Assembly: GCA_013360295.1 (NCBI GenBank) | Contig: JABWCL010000022.1 | Coordinates: 1 to 64,000 of the forward strand | DNA length: 64,000 nt | Direction of reading: 5' to 3' | Source: Ignavibacteriaceae bacterium | Lineage (GTDB): Bacteria; Bacteroidota; Ignavibacteria; Ignavibacteriales; Ignavibacteriaceae | Shown: one piece after another, positions 34,757 through 44,372 of the stretch | Layout: each line of letters starts with the position of its first letter | Numbering within the stretch: position 1 is the stretch's first letter | Notes under the pieces: model-generated | What the model was told of the DNA's origin: nothing | The model's database searches: none | What the model saw: only the letters and a program-made list of their open reading frames with translations | Program-made: the position numbers and the translations under genes

Positions 34757-36940
34757 ATGAATAACAAACTGAGAGTGGTTTTTGCCAGGGTGCTGGCTAT
34801 AACCGCAATGATTGTACTTGTAGGATGCGCCGGTTCGCAGGATACTATGAATACCTCGAAATCTTCGGCATCTTCCACAACCTGGTTTAACCTCGATACG
34901 GTTAAGGCAGGGAAGTTCGATACAGGTAAAATGTGGACTTTCGACTATCCGCCGAAAGATTATTTCAAATCAGAATATAACTTTAACGCCTCAGACGAAT
35001 GGCTGAATAAAGTACGTATGGCGGCGCTCAGGTTCGCCACTTACTGTTCCGCATCGTTCGTTTCGGAAGACGGGCTTGTAATGACCAACCACCATTGCGC
35101 GCGTGAAAGCGTAACTGAAGTTACAAAAGAAGGCGAAGATCTGCACAAGGATGGCTTTATAGCAGCTACACTTGAAGATGAAAGGAAAGTCCCGGGGCTT
35201 TTTGTTGATCAGCTTGTTCTTATTATGGATGTAACCGCAGACATGCAGGAGGCAATTGATAAGGGCGCGACAAACGAAGAAAAAATAAAAAACCGCGAAG
35301 CGAAGAAAAAAGAACTCGAAACAAAGTACAAGGGTGAAACCGGACTTGAAGTTTCTGTCGTTACGCTCTACAACGGCGGCAAATATTCTCTCTACGGATA
35401 CAAGAGATATAATGACGTGCGCCTCGTATTCGCTCCCGAAACCCAGCTTGGTTTCTTCGGCGGCGATCCTGATAACTTTACCTATCCACGTTACGCGCTC
35501 GACTGCTCATTCTTCAGAGTATATGATGAGGAAGGCAAGCCGCTCAAAACAGAGAACTATTACAAATGGAGCCAGAACGGCGCCGCTCCGGGAGAACCTG
35601 TGTTTGTAGTTGGTAACCCCGGCACCACAACAAGATTAAGAACAGTAGCGCAGCTTGAATATCAGAGAGATATCCAGGGCCCCGTTACGGTTCAGATGTT
35701 AAACGGACTTACAAAAGTTTATTCAGAGATCATCAAGGAAAATCCCGAAAGGGAATTTGAACTTCAGGACCGCCTGTTCAGCATTTCAAACAGCGAAAAA
35801 GCCTGGACAGGTATACTTGGTGGATTACGCGATCCGATACTTATGCAGAAGAAACGCGATTTCGAAAAGAGTTTCAAGGCTGCAGTAATGGCAAAACCTG
35901 ATCTCGCGAAAAAATACGGCCACCTCTGGGGCGAAATTCAAAATTCACGTAACGACGCGAGGAAGATCGCGCTCGAAAACACCGCGTATAATCTTAACCC
36001 GAACTCATCATCACAGTATCTGCTGATCGCGAAGAAACTTGTTGACCTTGCGAACCAGTTGAATCTGCCGGAAGACAAAAGAGACGCGAAGTATAAAGGC
36101 GAGATGCTCGCGCAGACAATAGCAGGCATTTTCCCCGCCAACTTCGATGAGAAATTACAGTACAAACTATTTGTGCTTAATATGGAGATGATCTCAGGCC
36201 TGCTTGGCGAAGGCCATCCGCTTACTAAAACCCTTACCGGCGGTAAAAAAGGTCGTGATGCCGCTGATTACGCGCTCGCGAACTCAGCCGTGGCAAAGAA
36301 AGAATCCGTTGTAAAGATGGCAGAAGCCGGCGCAAATGCCATTCTTAATAATTCTGATCCGGTTATTCAGTATATGAAAGTCGCGGCGGAAAAATCCAAA
36401 GAATACAGCGAGAAACTGAAACAGATCACTCAGGCGGAGAACGATAACGTTCAGCAGCTTGGCAGGGCCCTCTTTGAAGTATACGGCACATCCATTCCGC
36501 CTGACGCGACATTCACGCTCAGGATATCCGACGGCGTTGTTGAAGGATATAAATATAATGGTACCGTTGCCCCTGAATTCACCACGTTCTACGGGCTTTA
36601 TGACAGGTGGGCTTCGTTCGGAAAGAAATTCCCCTGGAGCCTCCCGGAAAGATGGATAAACAGGCCGGCTGAATTCGACCTGGAGACACCGATCAACTTT
36701 GTATCAACAAATGATATTATCGGCGGCAACAGCGGAAGCCCCGTAATTAACGCGAAGGCCGAAGTTGTTGGGCTTGCTTTTGACGGAAACATCGAAAGCC
36801 TCCCCGGACAGTTTATCTTTACCACCGAATCCAACAGGACCGTCTCCGTTCACTCGGAAGGTATGATTGAAGCTATACAGGATCTGTATCAGTTCAAACG
36901 CCTTTCGAAAGAACTCGACGCGGGAAAAATCGTAAAGTAA
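34757..36940 (+). CDS. S46-family dipeptidyl-peptidase (lipoprotein)
   Basis: The protein has 727 residues, typical of S46 peptidases. The N-terminus has a lipobox (IVLVGCAGSQ). The protease core has TNHHCARESV (His112/113), GGDPDNFTYPRYALD with the candidate acid, GNPGTTTRL, and NDIIGGNSGSPVI (nucleophile Ser659). S46 enzymes (DPP7, DPP11) release dipeptides in the periplasm of Bacteroidota and relatives. A strong terminator follows at 36962-37000. The S9 peptidase at 56746-58776 could complete the peptide degradation. Confidence 0.93.
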   Translation: MNNKLRVVFARVLAITAMIVLVGCAGSQDTMNTSKSSASSTTWFNLDTVKAGKFDTGKMWTFDYPPKDYFKSEYNFNASDEWLNKVRMAALRFATYCSASFVSEDGLVMTNHHCARESVTEVTKEGEDLHKDGFIAATLEDERKVPGLFVDQLVLIMDVTADMQEAIDKGATNEEKIKNREAKKKELETKYKGETGLEVSVVTLYNGGKYSLYGYKRYNDVRLVFAPETQLGFFGGDPDNFTYPRYALDCSFFRVYDEEGKPLKTENYYKWSQNGAAPGEPVFVVGNPGTTTRLRTVAQLEYQRDIQGPVTVQMLNGLTKVYSEIIKENPEREFELQDRLFSISNSEKAWTGILGGLRDPILMQKKRDFEKSFKAAVMAKPDLAKKYGHLWGEIQNSRNDARKIALENTAYNLNPNSSSQYLLIAKKLVDLANQLNLPEDKRDAKYKGEMLAQTIAGIFPANFDEKLQYKLFVLNMEMISGLLGEGHPLTKTLTGGKKGRDAADYALANSAVAKKESVVKMAEAGANAILNNSDPVIQYMKVAAEKSKEYSEKLKQITQAENDNVQQLGRALFEVYGTSIPPDATFTLRISDGVVEGYKYNGTVAPEFTTFYGLYDRWASFGKKFPWSLPERWINRPAEFDLETPINFVSTNDIIGGNSGSPVINAKAEVVGLAFDGNIESLPGQFIFTTESNRTVSVHSEGMIEAIQDLYQFKRLSKELDAGKIVK

Positions 36941-36961
36941 TCAGATAACTGATATTTAAAG

Positions 36962-37000
36962 AAGCGCCGGAATGTGGGAATGTTCCGGCGCTTTTGTTTT
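36962..37000 (+). terminator. Rho-independent terminator after S46 peptidase
   Basis: AAGCGCCGGAA (36962-36972) and TTCCGGCGCTT (36983-36993) form a perfect 11-bp stem with a 10-nt loop, and a T-rich run follows. It lies 21 nt after the peptidase stop codon. Confidence 0.9.
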
Positions 37001-37045
37001 AAATGCGGAAGGTTTTGCGGGAGATTAAAACCCGCCAATCACGGG

Positions 37046-37093
37046 AATATCTGCGACAATCCGTTTCGTCTGAGTCATCTGTGTTCCCAACAG
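37046..37093. repeat. Copy of AATCTGCG-type dispersed repeat
   Basis: AATATCTGCGACAATCCG is followed by TCTGAGTCATCTGTGTTCC. It aligns with the copies near 19345 and 28133 with several substitutions. Confidence 0.45.
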
Positions 37094-37107
37094 AGCTTAC
37101 GCGGCAG

Positions 37108-37857
37108 TTATCTCCCTGTTAACGGGTCGATCTTTGAATTAGTATTTATTGTATTAGGAGATGTATAGTATGAAACCGTTTGCTTTGGCAAAATCGTTTT
37201 TGCATACAATGTTTTTTTGAAAATAAGTATGTTGTTAGAATACCTGAAATACGCCACGTAACCGATGTCCGGAGAATAACAGAGATAAGTCCATAAAGAG
37301 CCGCTGCCGTACCTGTAAACGACAGACTTTAAAGCGCCTATTCCCGTTATTATCAGTGAATCGGTCGCAACACAAGTATACATCACGCTGTCAGTCTGGC
37401 GGAATGTTGAGTCGTTGAAATAGGAATAATTGTAATGCAGCCAGGATTCATTTTTTGTGACCGGGTATTTAGCATTAATTGATTTGTCAAAAAGATAAGT
37501 TCCTTTCGCAGATATACCGCCGTAAAAACTTAAACCGTCATCGCAGATTTTAGCTAACCACTTATAATGAGTAGGCGTGTTGTTGGCAATATTAACCCAC
37601 ATCCAGTGAAAGAATTCCGTATTTGTGCCTTTATAAGTCAGCATTGAGCTTCCCGTAATTCCCAGCTTTGAAGAATCAACGCGCTGGAATGAGCCGTCAG
37701 AATTAAAAGTGGAGTCGATATAGCTCCAGTAGTTGCCGATCTTTAAGGGCATAATTACCGAGGGGGTGGAGTTATTTACCGGGTTGTCGTCGTCCTTGCA
37801 TCCGGAGATGAGAAGGAGAGAAAGGAGAACTAAGAACGCAAGATAGTTTAAACGCAT
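37108..37857 (-). CDS. Lipoprotein of unknown function
   Basis: The protein has 249 residues. The N-terminus is a lipoprotein signal (AFLVLLSLLLISGCKDDDNP) with lipobox Cys. The mature part is beta-rich and full of Tyr, Ser and Trp (KIGNYWSYIDSTFNSDG first). It looks like a surface or periplasmic lipoprotein. No family is recognised. Proteins starting with the PLKIGNYW segment are common in Ignavibacteria-like genomes, by general recall. It converges on the S46 peptidase gene, and a repeat copy lies between them. Confidence 0.75.
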   Translation of the reverse strand: MRLNYLAFLVLLSLLLISGCKDDDNPVNNSTPSVIMPLKIGNYWSYIDSTFNSDGSFQRVDSSKLGITGSSMLTYKGTNTEFFHWMWVNIANNTPTHYKWLAKICDDGLSFYGGISAKGTYLFDKSINAKYPVTKNESWLHYNYSYFNDSTFRQTDSVMYTCVATDSLIITGIGALKSVVYRYGSGSLWTYLCYSPDIGYVAYFRYSNNILIFKKTLYAKTILPKQTVSYYTSPNTINTNSKIDPLTGR

Positions 37858-38063
37858 AGAATGCCTTTTTATGAATATATATTATTTACTATCCGGCTGA
37901 TAGGGTCGGAAATATTTGTTTTTTCAGTTCAATATTAATAAGAAAAATTCAATCAGAACCTGACCGCCGTCAATTTTTACAATTTTTTATAAATATTCCG
38001 TTTTCCCGTTTCTCACTTTTTTTCGATATTTTATGAAACAATTTTCAAATATTGGAAACCTCT

Positions 38064-41000
38064 ATGAAACACACACTATTACTCTCCGTATTTATACTGT
38101 TTTTTACAGTGTCACTTTATCCGCAGAAGAAAGATTCAATTGGCGCAGATGTAACCGGTGCGCTCAAATGGCGGGGCATCGGTCCGGCGCTGGCATCGGG
38201 CAGGATAGGCGATTTTGCTGTTAATCCGCAAAATCCTTTTGAATATTATGTCGCGGTTGCGAGCGGCAATATCTGGAAAACCACAAACTCCGGCACAACA
38301 TTCGAACCGGTTTTTGACAGCTACGGTTCATACTCTATCGGGTGCCTTACAATGGATCCGAATAATTCAAAGGTTGTCTGGGCAGGAACCGGTGAAAACA
38401 ATCATCAGCGTTCGGTGAGTTATGGCGACGGCGTTTATAAAACCACGGACGGCGGAAAGTCGTGGAAAAATATGGGATTGAAAGAATCACGCCACATCGG
38501 AATGATCGCCATTGATCCCCGTAATTCGAATAATGTGTTTGCCGCGGCTGAAGGCTCTCTCTGGGGCCCGGGCGGCGAGAGGGGCTTATATAAGACAACA
38601 GACGGCGGTAAGACCTGGCGCAAGACTCTCAATATCTCTGAGAACACCGGCGTTAATAATGTAATTCTGGATCCCCGAAATCCTGACGTAATGTACGCGA
38701 CAAGCGAACAGAGGCGCAGGCACGTATGGACGAAAATCGGAGGCGGGCCGGAATCGGCGGTTTATAAATCATACGATGCAGGGGAAACCTGGGAGAAGAT
38801 AATGACAGGGCTTCCGACGGTTGATATCGGCGGTATGGGTATCGCGATATCACCGGTCAATCCCGATGTGCTTTATCTTATACTTGAAGCCGCGGATAAA
38901 CAGAGCGGTTTCTACCGTTCGACTGACCGAGGCGCTACGTGGGAAAGAATGAGCGACCACGCTGAATCGGGGCAGTACTATAATGAAATTTTCTGCGACC
39001 CAAAAGACGTTAATAAAGTTTTCTCGGTTGAGACCTTATCTCATTACACGCTTGATGGAGGGAAAACCTGGAAAAGAATTCACAACGACAAACGCCACGT
39101 TGATGATCACGCGCTATGGATTAACCCAGCCAATACAGATCATTATATTATCGGCGGCGACGGCGGTATATATGAAACTTTTGATTTCGGGGCGACGTTT
39201 GAATTTAAGGCGAACCTTCCCGTTACACAATTCTACCGCGTTAATGTTGATAATGCTTTCCCGTTTTATAATGTTTACGGCGGAACGCAGGATAATAACA
39301 GTATGGGCGGGCCTTCAAGAAATATTTATTCTTCCGGCGTCGCGAATTCAGACTGGTTTATGACTAATGGCGGCGACGGTTTCTGGACCGCTGTAGATCC
39401 TAAAGACCCGAATATTGTTTATGCCGAAGCGCAGTATGGAAATATGGTGCGGTTTGACCGGGCAAGCGGTGAGATTATGGATATTCGTCCGGAACCCGCC
39501 AAAGGCGAGCTTTCGTACAAATGGAACTGGGATACCCCGCTTTTTATCAGCAGTCACAGCAACACAAGGTTATATTGCGCCGCGAATTTTGTATTCAGAA
39601 GCGATGACCGCGGACATACCTGGACGAGGATCAGCGATGACCTCACGAGAAAAATAGACAGAAACACATTCCAGGTTATGGGTAAATACTGGAGCATTGA
39701 CGCGGTGGCGAAGGATAAATCCACCTCGCAGTTTGGCACCATTGTTTCGTTATGTGAATCGCCGGTTAAGGAAAACCTGATGTATGCCGGTACCGATGAC
39801 GGTCTGATACAGGTAAGCGAAGACGCGAAGACGTGGCGCCAGATCGGGGAGTTCCCCGGAGTGCCCGAATACACTTATGTGAGCGATGTTTACGCTTCAC
39901 GCTTTGATGAGAATGTTGTGTTTGCAACATTTAATAACTGGAAAAGAGACGACTTTAAACCTTACGTATTAAAAAGCACCGACAAAGGAAAAAGCTGGAA
40001 ATCAATTTCCTCCAATCTTCCCCTGAACGGCCCGGTGCATTCAATCGAACAGGATTTTGTTAATCCGGATCTGCTTTTCGTCGGCACCGAATTCAGCTTC
40101 TTCTTCTCAATTGACGGCGGAAACAGCTGGAATAAACTCTCTGCCGGTTTGCCCACCATAGCCGTCAGGGATATAGCTATTCAGCAGAGGGAAACAGATA
40201 TCGCGCTGGGTACCTTCGGGCGCGGTTTTTACCTGCTTGAAGATTATTCGCCGCTGAGGCAGCTTACTAAAGCCAATCTGGATAAGGAGGCAATTCTCTT
40301 CCCGGTAAAGGACGCGCTGATGTATGTACAAGCCTGGAAAGGTACCTCGCCGGGGCAGGCACATTTTACGGTTCCTAATCCGGAATTCGGCGCGGTGTTT
40401 AGTTACTACCTGAAGGAAGTGCCGAAGACCGCGAAACAGGAAAGGAAGGAAAAAGAAAAGGAATTATTTAAAAAGGGAGAAAAGATACCTATCCCTTCTA
40501 ATGAGGCGCTGATCGCCGAAGAGAGGGAGGTGGCCCCTTATCTCGTTCTTACTGTAACCGATGAGGCAGGGAACATTACCAGGAAGATCAATAAATCAGC
40601 TTCAAAAGGCATCAGCCGTGTTAACTGGGATCTTCGTTACGCACAGTTTTTCCCAATTGAAACACGGGATAAGTTTGACCCCACCGCCAAGCCGGGAAGC
40701 GGCACGATGATAATGCCGGGTAAGTATAAAGTTAGTTTATCAATGGTATACGGCAACACCATTAAAGAATTAGCGGGGCCGGTTGAGTTTAACGTTGAAT
40801 CGCTGCGAAATACAACACTGCCCGCTCCCGACAGGCAGCAGTTAGTCGCTTTCCAGAAGAGAGCCGGAGACATAACAAGGGCGGTACAGGGTACAAACAG
40901 GTTCCTCGGCGAAATGATGAAGCGTGTTGAGACATTGCGTCAAGTGGCGGTGAATACCCCCGAAGCGCCGTTTGATGTTCAGAGAAAAATTGCCGGTCTC

Positions 41001-41312
41001 TCAAATCAGCTTCAGGACCTGAATCTCCGTTTCAATAGGCCTTCTAACAAACCGAGCGCTGAAGAGAATCCGCCTGCACCTCCGACGCTTAATGACCGCG
41101 TGAATGTTCTGGCATACACGCATTCAATGTCAACCGCGGCACTAACAAGGAACGAACAAAACGCCCTTGACGCGATTATGGAAGAGTTTCCTCCGGTGTA
41201 TGAAAAGATCAGATCACTTTATGAGACTGACCTGAAAAATATCGAAGCGGAACTTGAGAAGTACGGCGCGCCCTGGTCAACCGGGCGTTTACCGGAGTGG
41301 AAAGTAAAGTAG
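38064..41312 (+). CDS. Secreted VPS10/sortilin-like BNR-repeat protein
   Basis: The protein has about 1082 residues. I chose ATG at 38064, giving MKHTLLLSVFILFFTVSLYP as the signal; a TTG at 38052 would add four residues before it. The body contains many BNR/Asp-box-like repeats (VYKTTDGGKSW, LYKTTDGGKTW, FYRSTDRGATW, VLKSTDKGKSW) making one or more beta propellers. The C-terminal third is different: a beta domain and a helical region. Such large proteins are common in Bacteroidota and are called sortilin-like; the ligand is unknown. A hairpin terminator follows. Confidence 0.88.
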   Translation: MKHTLLLSVFILFFTVSLYPQKKDSIGADVTGALKWRGIGPALASGRIGDFAVNPQNPFEYYVAVASGNIWKTTNSGTTFEPVFDSYGSYSIGCLTMDPNNSKVVWAGTGENNHQRSVSYGDGVYKTTDGGKSWKNMGLKESRHIGMIAIDPRNSNNVFAAAEGSLWGPGGERGLYKTTDGGKTWRKTLNISENTGVNNVILDPRNPDVMYATSEQRRRHVWTKIGGGPESAVYKSYDAGETWEKIMTGLPTVDIGGMGIAISPVNPDVLYLILEAADKQSGFYRSTDRGATWERMSDHAESGQYYNEIFCDPKDVNKVFSVETLSHYTLDGGKTWKRIHNDKRHVDDHALWINPANTDHYIIGGDGGIYETFDFGATFEFKANLPVTQFYRVNVDNAFPFYNVYGGTQDNNSMGGPSRNIYSSGVANSDWFMTNGGDGFWTAVDPKDPNIVYAEAQYGNMVRFDRASGEIMDIRPEPAKGELSYKWNWDTPLFISSHSNTRLYCAANFVFRSDDRGHTWTRISDDLTRKIDRNTFQVMGKYWSIDAVAKDKSTSQFGTIVSLCESPVKENLMYAGTDDGLIQVSEDAKTWRQIGEFPGVPEYTYVSDVYASRFDENVVFATFNNWKRDDFKPYVLKSTDKGKSWKSISSNLPLNGPVHSIEQDFVNPDLLFVGTEFSFFFSIDGGNSWNKLSAGLPTIAVRDIAIQQRETDIALGTFGRGFYLLEDYSPLRQLTKANLDKEAILFPVKDALMYVQAWKGTSPGQAHFTVPNPEFGAVFSYYLKEVPKTAKQERKEKEKELFKKGEKIPIPSNEALIAEEREVAPYLVLTVTDEAGNITRKINKSASKGISRVNWDLRYAQFFPIETRDKFDPTAKPGSGTMIMPGKYKVSLSMVYGNTIKELAGPVEFNVESLRNTTLPAPDRQQLVAFQKRAGDITRAVQGTNRFLGEMMKRVETLRQVAVNTPEAPFDVQRKIAGLSNQLQDLNLRFNRPSNKPSAEENPPAPPTLNDRVNVLAYTHSMSTAALTRNEQNALDAIMEEFPPVYEKIRSLYETDLKNIEAELEKYGAPWSTGRLPEWKVK

Positions 41313-41345
41313 CAGTATTTAGTTAATAAATAATTCATAACAGAG

Positions 41346-41382
41346 ACGGTTCTTATCTGTTTGTCGCAGTAAGAACCGTTTC
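41346..41382 (+). terminator. Hairpin terminator after sortilin-like gene
   Basis: ACGGTTCTTA (41346-41355) and TAAGAACCGT (41370-41379) pair perfectly with a 14-nt loop, followed by a short T run. It lies 33 nt after the stop. Confidence 0.7.
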
Positions 41383-41510
41383 TGCATTTAAACGATCTTA
41401 TGTTGGTTTCGGTGATAATAAAAAGTGGAACAATAAATAAAATAAAGCGGAAACAAACAATCGAAAGGACGCAGGAGATGGCTATCTGTGAAATGTGTAC
41501 ATCAATGCGC

Positions 41511-41538
41511 GGCGAGACGCACGGGATGCGTCTCGCGG
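41511..41538. repeat. GGCGAGACGC hairpin repeat, copy 1
   Basis: GCGAGACGCA (41512-41521) pairs with TGCGTCTCGC (41527-41536) around a 5-nt loop. It resembles the hairpin at 61665-61686. It lies just downstream of the T9SS cargo gene stop (on the minus strand), so it may double as its terminator. Confidence 0.6.
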
Positions 41539-41551
41539 CACATTAATACAA

Positions 41552-43333
41552 CTATTTTACTAACTGCATTTTTCTGGTTGAATTAGCACTACCCGCGGTT
41601 AACCGATAGATATAAATTCCTGAAGGCAAATCACCAGCCTTAAATTCAACCTCATAATTTCCGGCACCCTGTTTCTCATTTACAAGTGTGGCTACCTCGC
41701 GTCCTAATAAATCGTAAACACGAAGTGAAACCGCCTCGCCGTCAATCTCACCCCCGGCCCCTTTTCCTGCTAATGATAGGGGTGCTGAAGGTACTGAATA
41801 TTTAATAATTGTTGACGGATTAAACGGATTTGGATAATTCTGGTGTAAAACAAAATCATTCGCCATACCTGCATTGACATTAATAATATCTGAATAGGTA
41901 TAACTCCCGTCAAAATCTATTTGCTTAATGCGGTATTTGTTATCTCCGTTTGTTGGGTATACATCCGTGAAAAAATAGTTGTTAGGGGTCAAAGAATTTC
42001 CCGCCCCTTTTACTTTTCCCAGGCTTTCCCAATCCTCATTTCTTGGTTCTTCATTCTTGATCCCCCGCGGAACAAATTTTTCAACCTCAAACCCCCTGTT
42101 ATTCCTCTCCGTCCCCGTTGACCATCTCAGTTCAACCGCTCCGTCAATATATTGCCCGGAGAAAGATGTAAACTCTACCGGCACTACGCCGAACAGGTTA
42201 GCGCGCTTCCGGAAAATATCACAGACAACAAGCGTGTTTCTTACTCCCCCCGGCGCGTAAAGCACTGTGACATCGCCGTTTCCGCCTGCAACCACAAATG
42301 AGGAGTTTCTCGTTACATATTCGGAGGTGAGATTGTAAACAAGAATAGTATCAGAAAAAACATAATCCTTGCCGTGAATTAAATAAAAACCCCTGCCCGA
42401 GGCAGCCTGGCTGGACTGATAAACGATATATACACGGTTGCTGTCGTCGAAGGCGAAGTTTTGATAACCCGCAGGACGCTGAGCGTTTGGTGTTATGGCG
42501 ACCGGAGTTGTGAATGTATTGCCCGTACGATTGGTCAGGTACAGTTTAAGATCGCTTTCGTTCCTGAACAGAATGTATGGAACACCGTTCTTATCAATAG
42601 TAAGTTTCGCGTATGAAATTGCAGCGGTGACCCCCGTCGGGTATTCGGTCATAGTTCCGGTGGAATTATTATAATACTTTAATGCACCCGAAAGGCTGCT
42701 TGTGCCCGATCTTGTTGCAAGATGAACAACGCCCGATGCATCCACGTCAAGCGCGGCTTCAAAGTCACCCCCGGCTTCGGCTGTTGTTAACTGATATTCC
42801 GGGGAAAGGGTGGATGTCCGCAGATCATAATAGCGGTAATAAACATAATCCGTGCCGGTAACGTAAGTGAAATAGACAAAATGCATCACGCTGTCCGGGC
42901 CGATCTTGCTGAACGGTGTTGCTTTATTCAGCCCGCCGGTAGTAATCCAAATTGGCTCGGTGAAATTACCGGAAATATTATTTGTATACTTTATCTGGAA
43001 AAGGTTACCCGCGTCCCTCCCGGTGAAGCCGATATGCATTTTCCCGTTGCCGTCCATTGAAATAGTGGGATAGTTGTCGGTAACGGCATTGTTGGTTACA
43101 TTTATAGTCTGGAACCCGGAAGTTGATTCCTTTGCGTAGTAAATTTCAGTAGTGGCGCTGTTGGTTCCCTGAGATCCGCTGTAAACAACGTGCAGGAATC
43201 CGCTGTTATCAATTACTCCATATTGTCTGTTATTAAAAATGTCATTACGAGCGACAGTATCTTCAATAAACTGAACTGTCTGCGCGTTCATAATTGTGAG
43301 AAGGGAAGAGAGAAAAAGTATAAAGATTTTCAT
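41552..43333 (-). CDS. Secreted protein with T9SS type A sorting domain
   Basis: The protein has 593 residues. An N-terminal signal (KIFILFLSSLLTIMNAQ) is followed by a beta-propeller-like region rich in VVHLATRSG-type strands. The C-terminal sorting domain holds NYPNPFNPSTIIKYSVP and REVATLVNEKQG and ends in KMQLVK. Such tails direct proteins through the type IX secretion system. The variable loop between the two hallmark motifs contains APLSLAGKGAGGEID, which looks like a translated CCCC/GGGG repeat element (41748-41788). The function of the cargo is unknown. Confidence 0.9.
   Translation of the reverse strand: MKIFILFLSSLLTIMNAQTVQFIEDTVARNDIFNNRQYGVIDNSGFLHVVYSGSQGTNSATTEIYYAKESTSGFQTINVTNNAVTDNYPTISMDGNGKMHIGFTGRDAGNLFQIKYTNNISGNFTEPIWITTGGLNKATPFSKIGPDSVMHFVYFTYVTGTDYVYYRYYDLRTSTLSPEYQLTTAEAGGDFEAALDVDASGVVHLATRSGTSSLSGALKYYNNSTGTMTEYPTGVTAAISYAKLTIDKNGVPYILFRNESDLKLYLTNRTGNTFTTPVAITPNAQRPAGYQNFAFDDSNRVYIVYQSSQAASGRGFYLIHGKDYVFSDTILVYNLTSEYVTRNSSFVVAGGNGDVTVLYAPGGVRNTLVVCDIFRKRANLFGVVPVEFTSFSGQYIDGAVELRWSTGTERNNRGFEVEKFVPRGIKNEEPRNEDWESLGKVKGAGNSLTPNNYFFTDVYPTNGDNKYRIKQIDFDGSYTYSDIINVNAGMANDFVLHQNYPNPFNPSTIIKYSVPSAPLSLAGKGAGGEIDGEAVSLRVYDLLGREVATLVNEKQGAGNYEVEFKAGDLPSGIYIYRLTAGSANSTRKMQLVK
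41748..41788 (-). repeat. CCCC/GGGG repeat captured in frame in the T9SS sorting domain
   Basis: Plus-strand TCACCCCCGGCCCCTTTTCC with a later GATAGGGGTG resembles the reverse orientation of the palindromic element at 29061-29081. In the T9SS gene it encodes PLSLAGKGAGGE, an unusual loop between the sorting-domain motifs. Coding phase is kept. Confidence 0.55.
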
Positions 43334-43400
43334 AAAACACTCCGATTAATTATACTAATGTAGTAATTAATATTATTATAGAAAATATTAGTCCAGACTT

Positions 43401-43913
43401 ATGCCGATTAAAGCCAAGGAAAAACGTCCGGTCATAAAAACCGATTTTACCACAATGGATATTATCCTTCTGGCGGTTAATATCCTGACCCTGATATTTG
43501 TCTGGACGTATATCGTCTTTGTTTACAACGAATTAAGTCAAAACATCCCCACACACTTCGGCTTTGACGGCAAGGCGGATGCTACCGGGCCCAGGTCGAC
43601 GCTTTTTCTTCTGCCCGCCATTGCGCTGGGTATGAGCATACTCTTATGGGCGATAAGTTTCTATCCGCATACATTTAATTACGCGGTAAAGATCACCGAA
43701 GAGAACGCGCCTTATCAGTACAGGCTCGGGGTTAATCTTGTAAGATGGACGAGCGTGATTATTTGTCTGCTGTTTACCTATATAACATACATTACCATCA
43801 GTACCGCGAGGGGAGAGAGCGGCGGTTTCGGCGGGTGGTTTATTCCGGGGTTTATGGGAATTACAACGATCATGCTGATAATTTATTTTGTACTCTCCGG
43901 AAGGAAGAAATAA
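43401..43913 (+). CDS. DUF1648 membrane protein
   Basis: The protein has 170 residues with four hydrophobic segments. The DUF1648 pattern is YNELSQNIPTHFGFDGKADA (residues about 40-60), in the loop after the first membrane helix. The N-terminus is basic (KAKEKRPVIKTD). Members of the family occur alone or in transport gene sets; the function is unknown. It lies 67 nt from the T9SS cargo gene, divergently. Confidence 0.85.
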   Translation: MPIKAKEKRPVIKTDFTTMDIILLAVNILTLIFVWTYIVFVYNELSQNIPTHFGFDGKADATGPRSTLFLLPAIALGMSILLWAISFYPHTFNYAVKITEENAPYQYRLGVNLVRWTSVIICLLFTYITYITISTARGESGGFGGWFIPGFMGITTIMLIIYFVLSGRKK

Positions 43914-44372
43914 AATTGTTCCCGACGGGAGGAATGCGAATAAATTATATAAACATTGTCAGGGAAGATATTTAAACACAGCGGATTTCCGAGAAGCAGC
44001 CGATAATATCTATTATCAGATTGACCTTCTGGTGAATCAAACTCCGACCAATGTTACATTCCTCAGGTGTCCTGTAAATATTTGATTTGTATCCGTTACT
44101 AAATTATCTTTCTGTTTTAAGTCTACTTAAAACATCCGGGTTTTTGTAAAGAATTTTAAGTATACTCAAAAGATTATCAGGGGAGTAAAAGTGCTTTTAT
44201 CTCTTCTGGGCGGCGAGAGTACCCGGAACCCAATCTGCTAAATTCATAATGCTCACCGCGGATCTGAAAATACGCCGAGAATTTCCTCACTCACTTATAC
44301 AGAAAATCCCCCAAATATTCAGCTAAATACTTAAATTATCGTATCATTTTTTATAATTTACCGGCAACCAAT
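43914..44372. promoter_or_regulatory. Intergenic region with palindromes upstream of Lon-like gene
   Basis: No gene is supported here. Two near-identical 18-bp palindromes lie at 44115-44132 (TTTTAAGTCTACTTAAAA) and 44154-44171 (TTTTAAGTATACTCAAAA), 39 bp apart start to start. A third weaker one (TAAAAGTGCTTTTA) lies at 44186-44199. They are likely binding sites for one regulator, but no regulator gene is adjacent. They are 200-260 bp upstream of the Lon-like start. Confidence 0.55.

Noticed and set aside
43888-44085. 65-residue plus-strand frame behind the DUF1648 gene
   Set aside because: It overlaps the end of the DUF1648 gene, has no ribosome site and unlikely composition.
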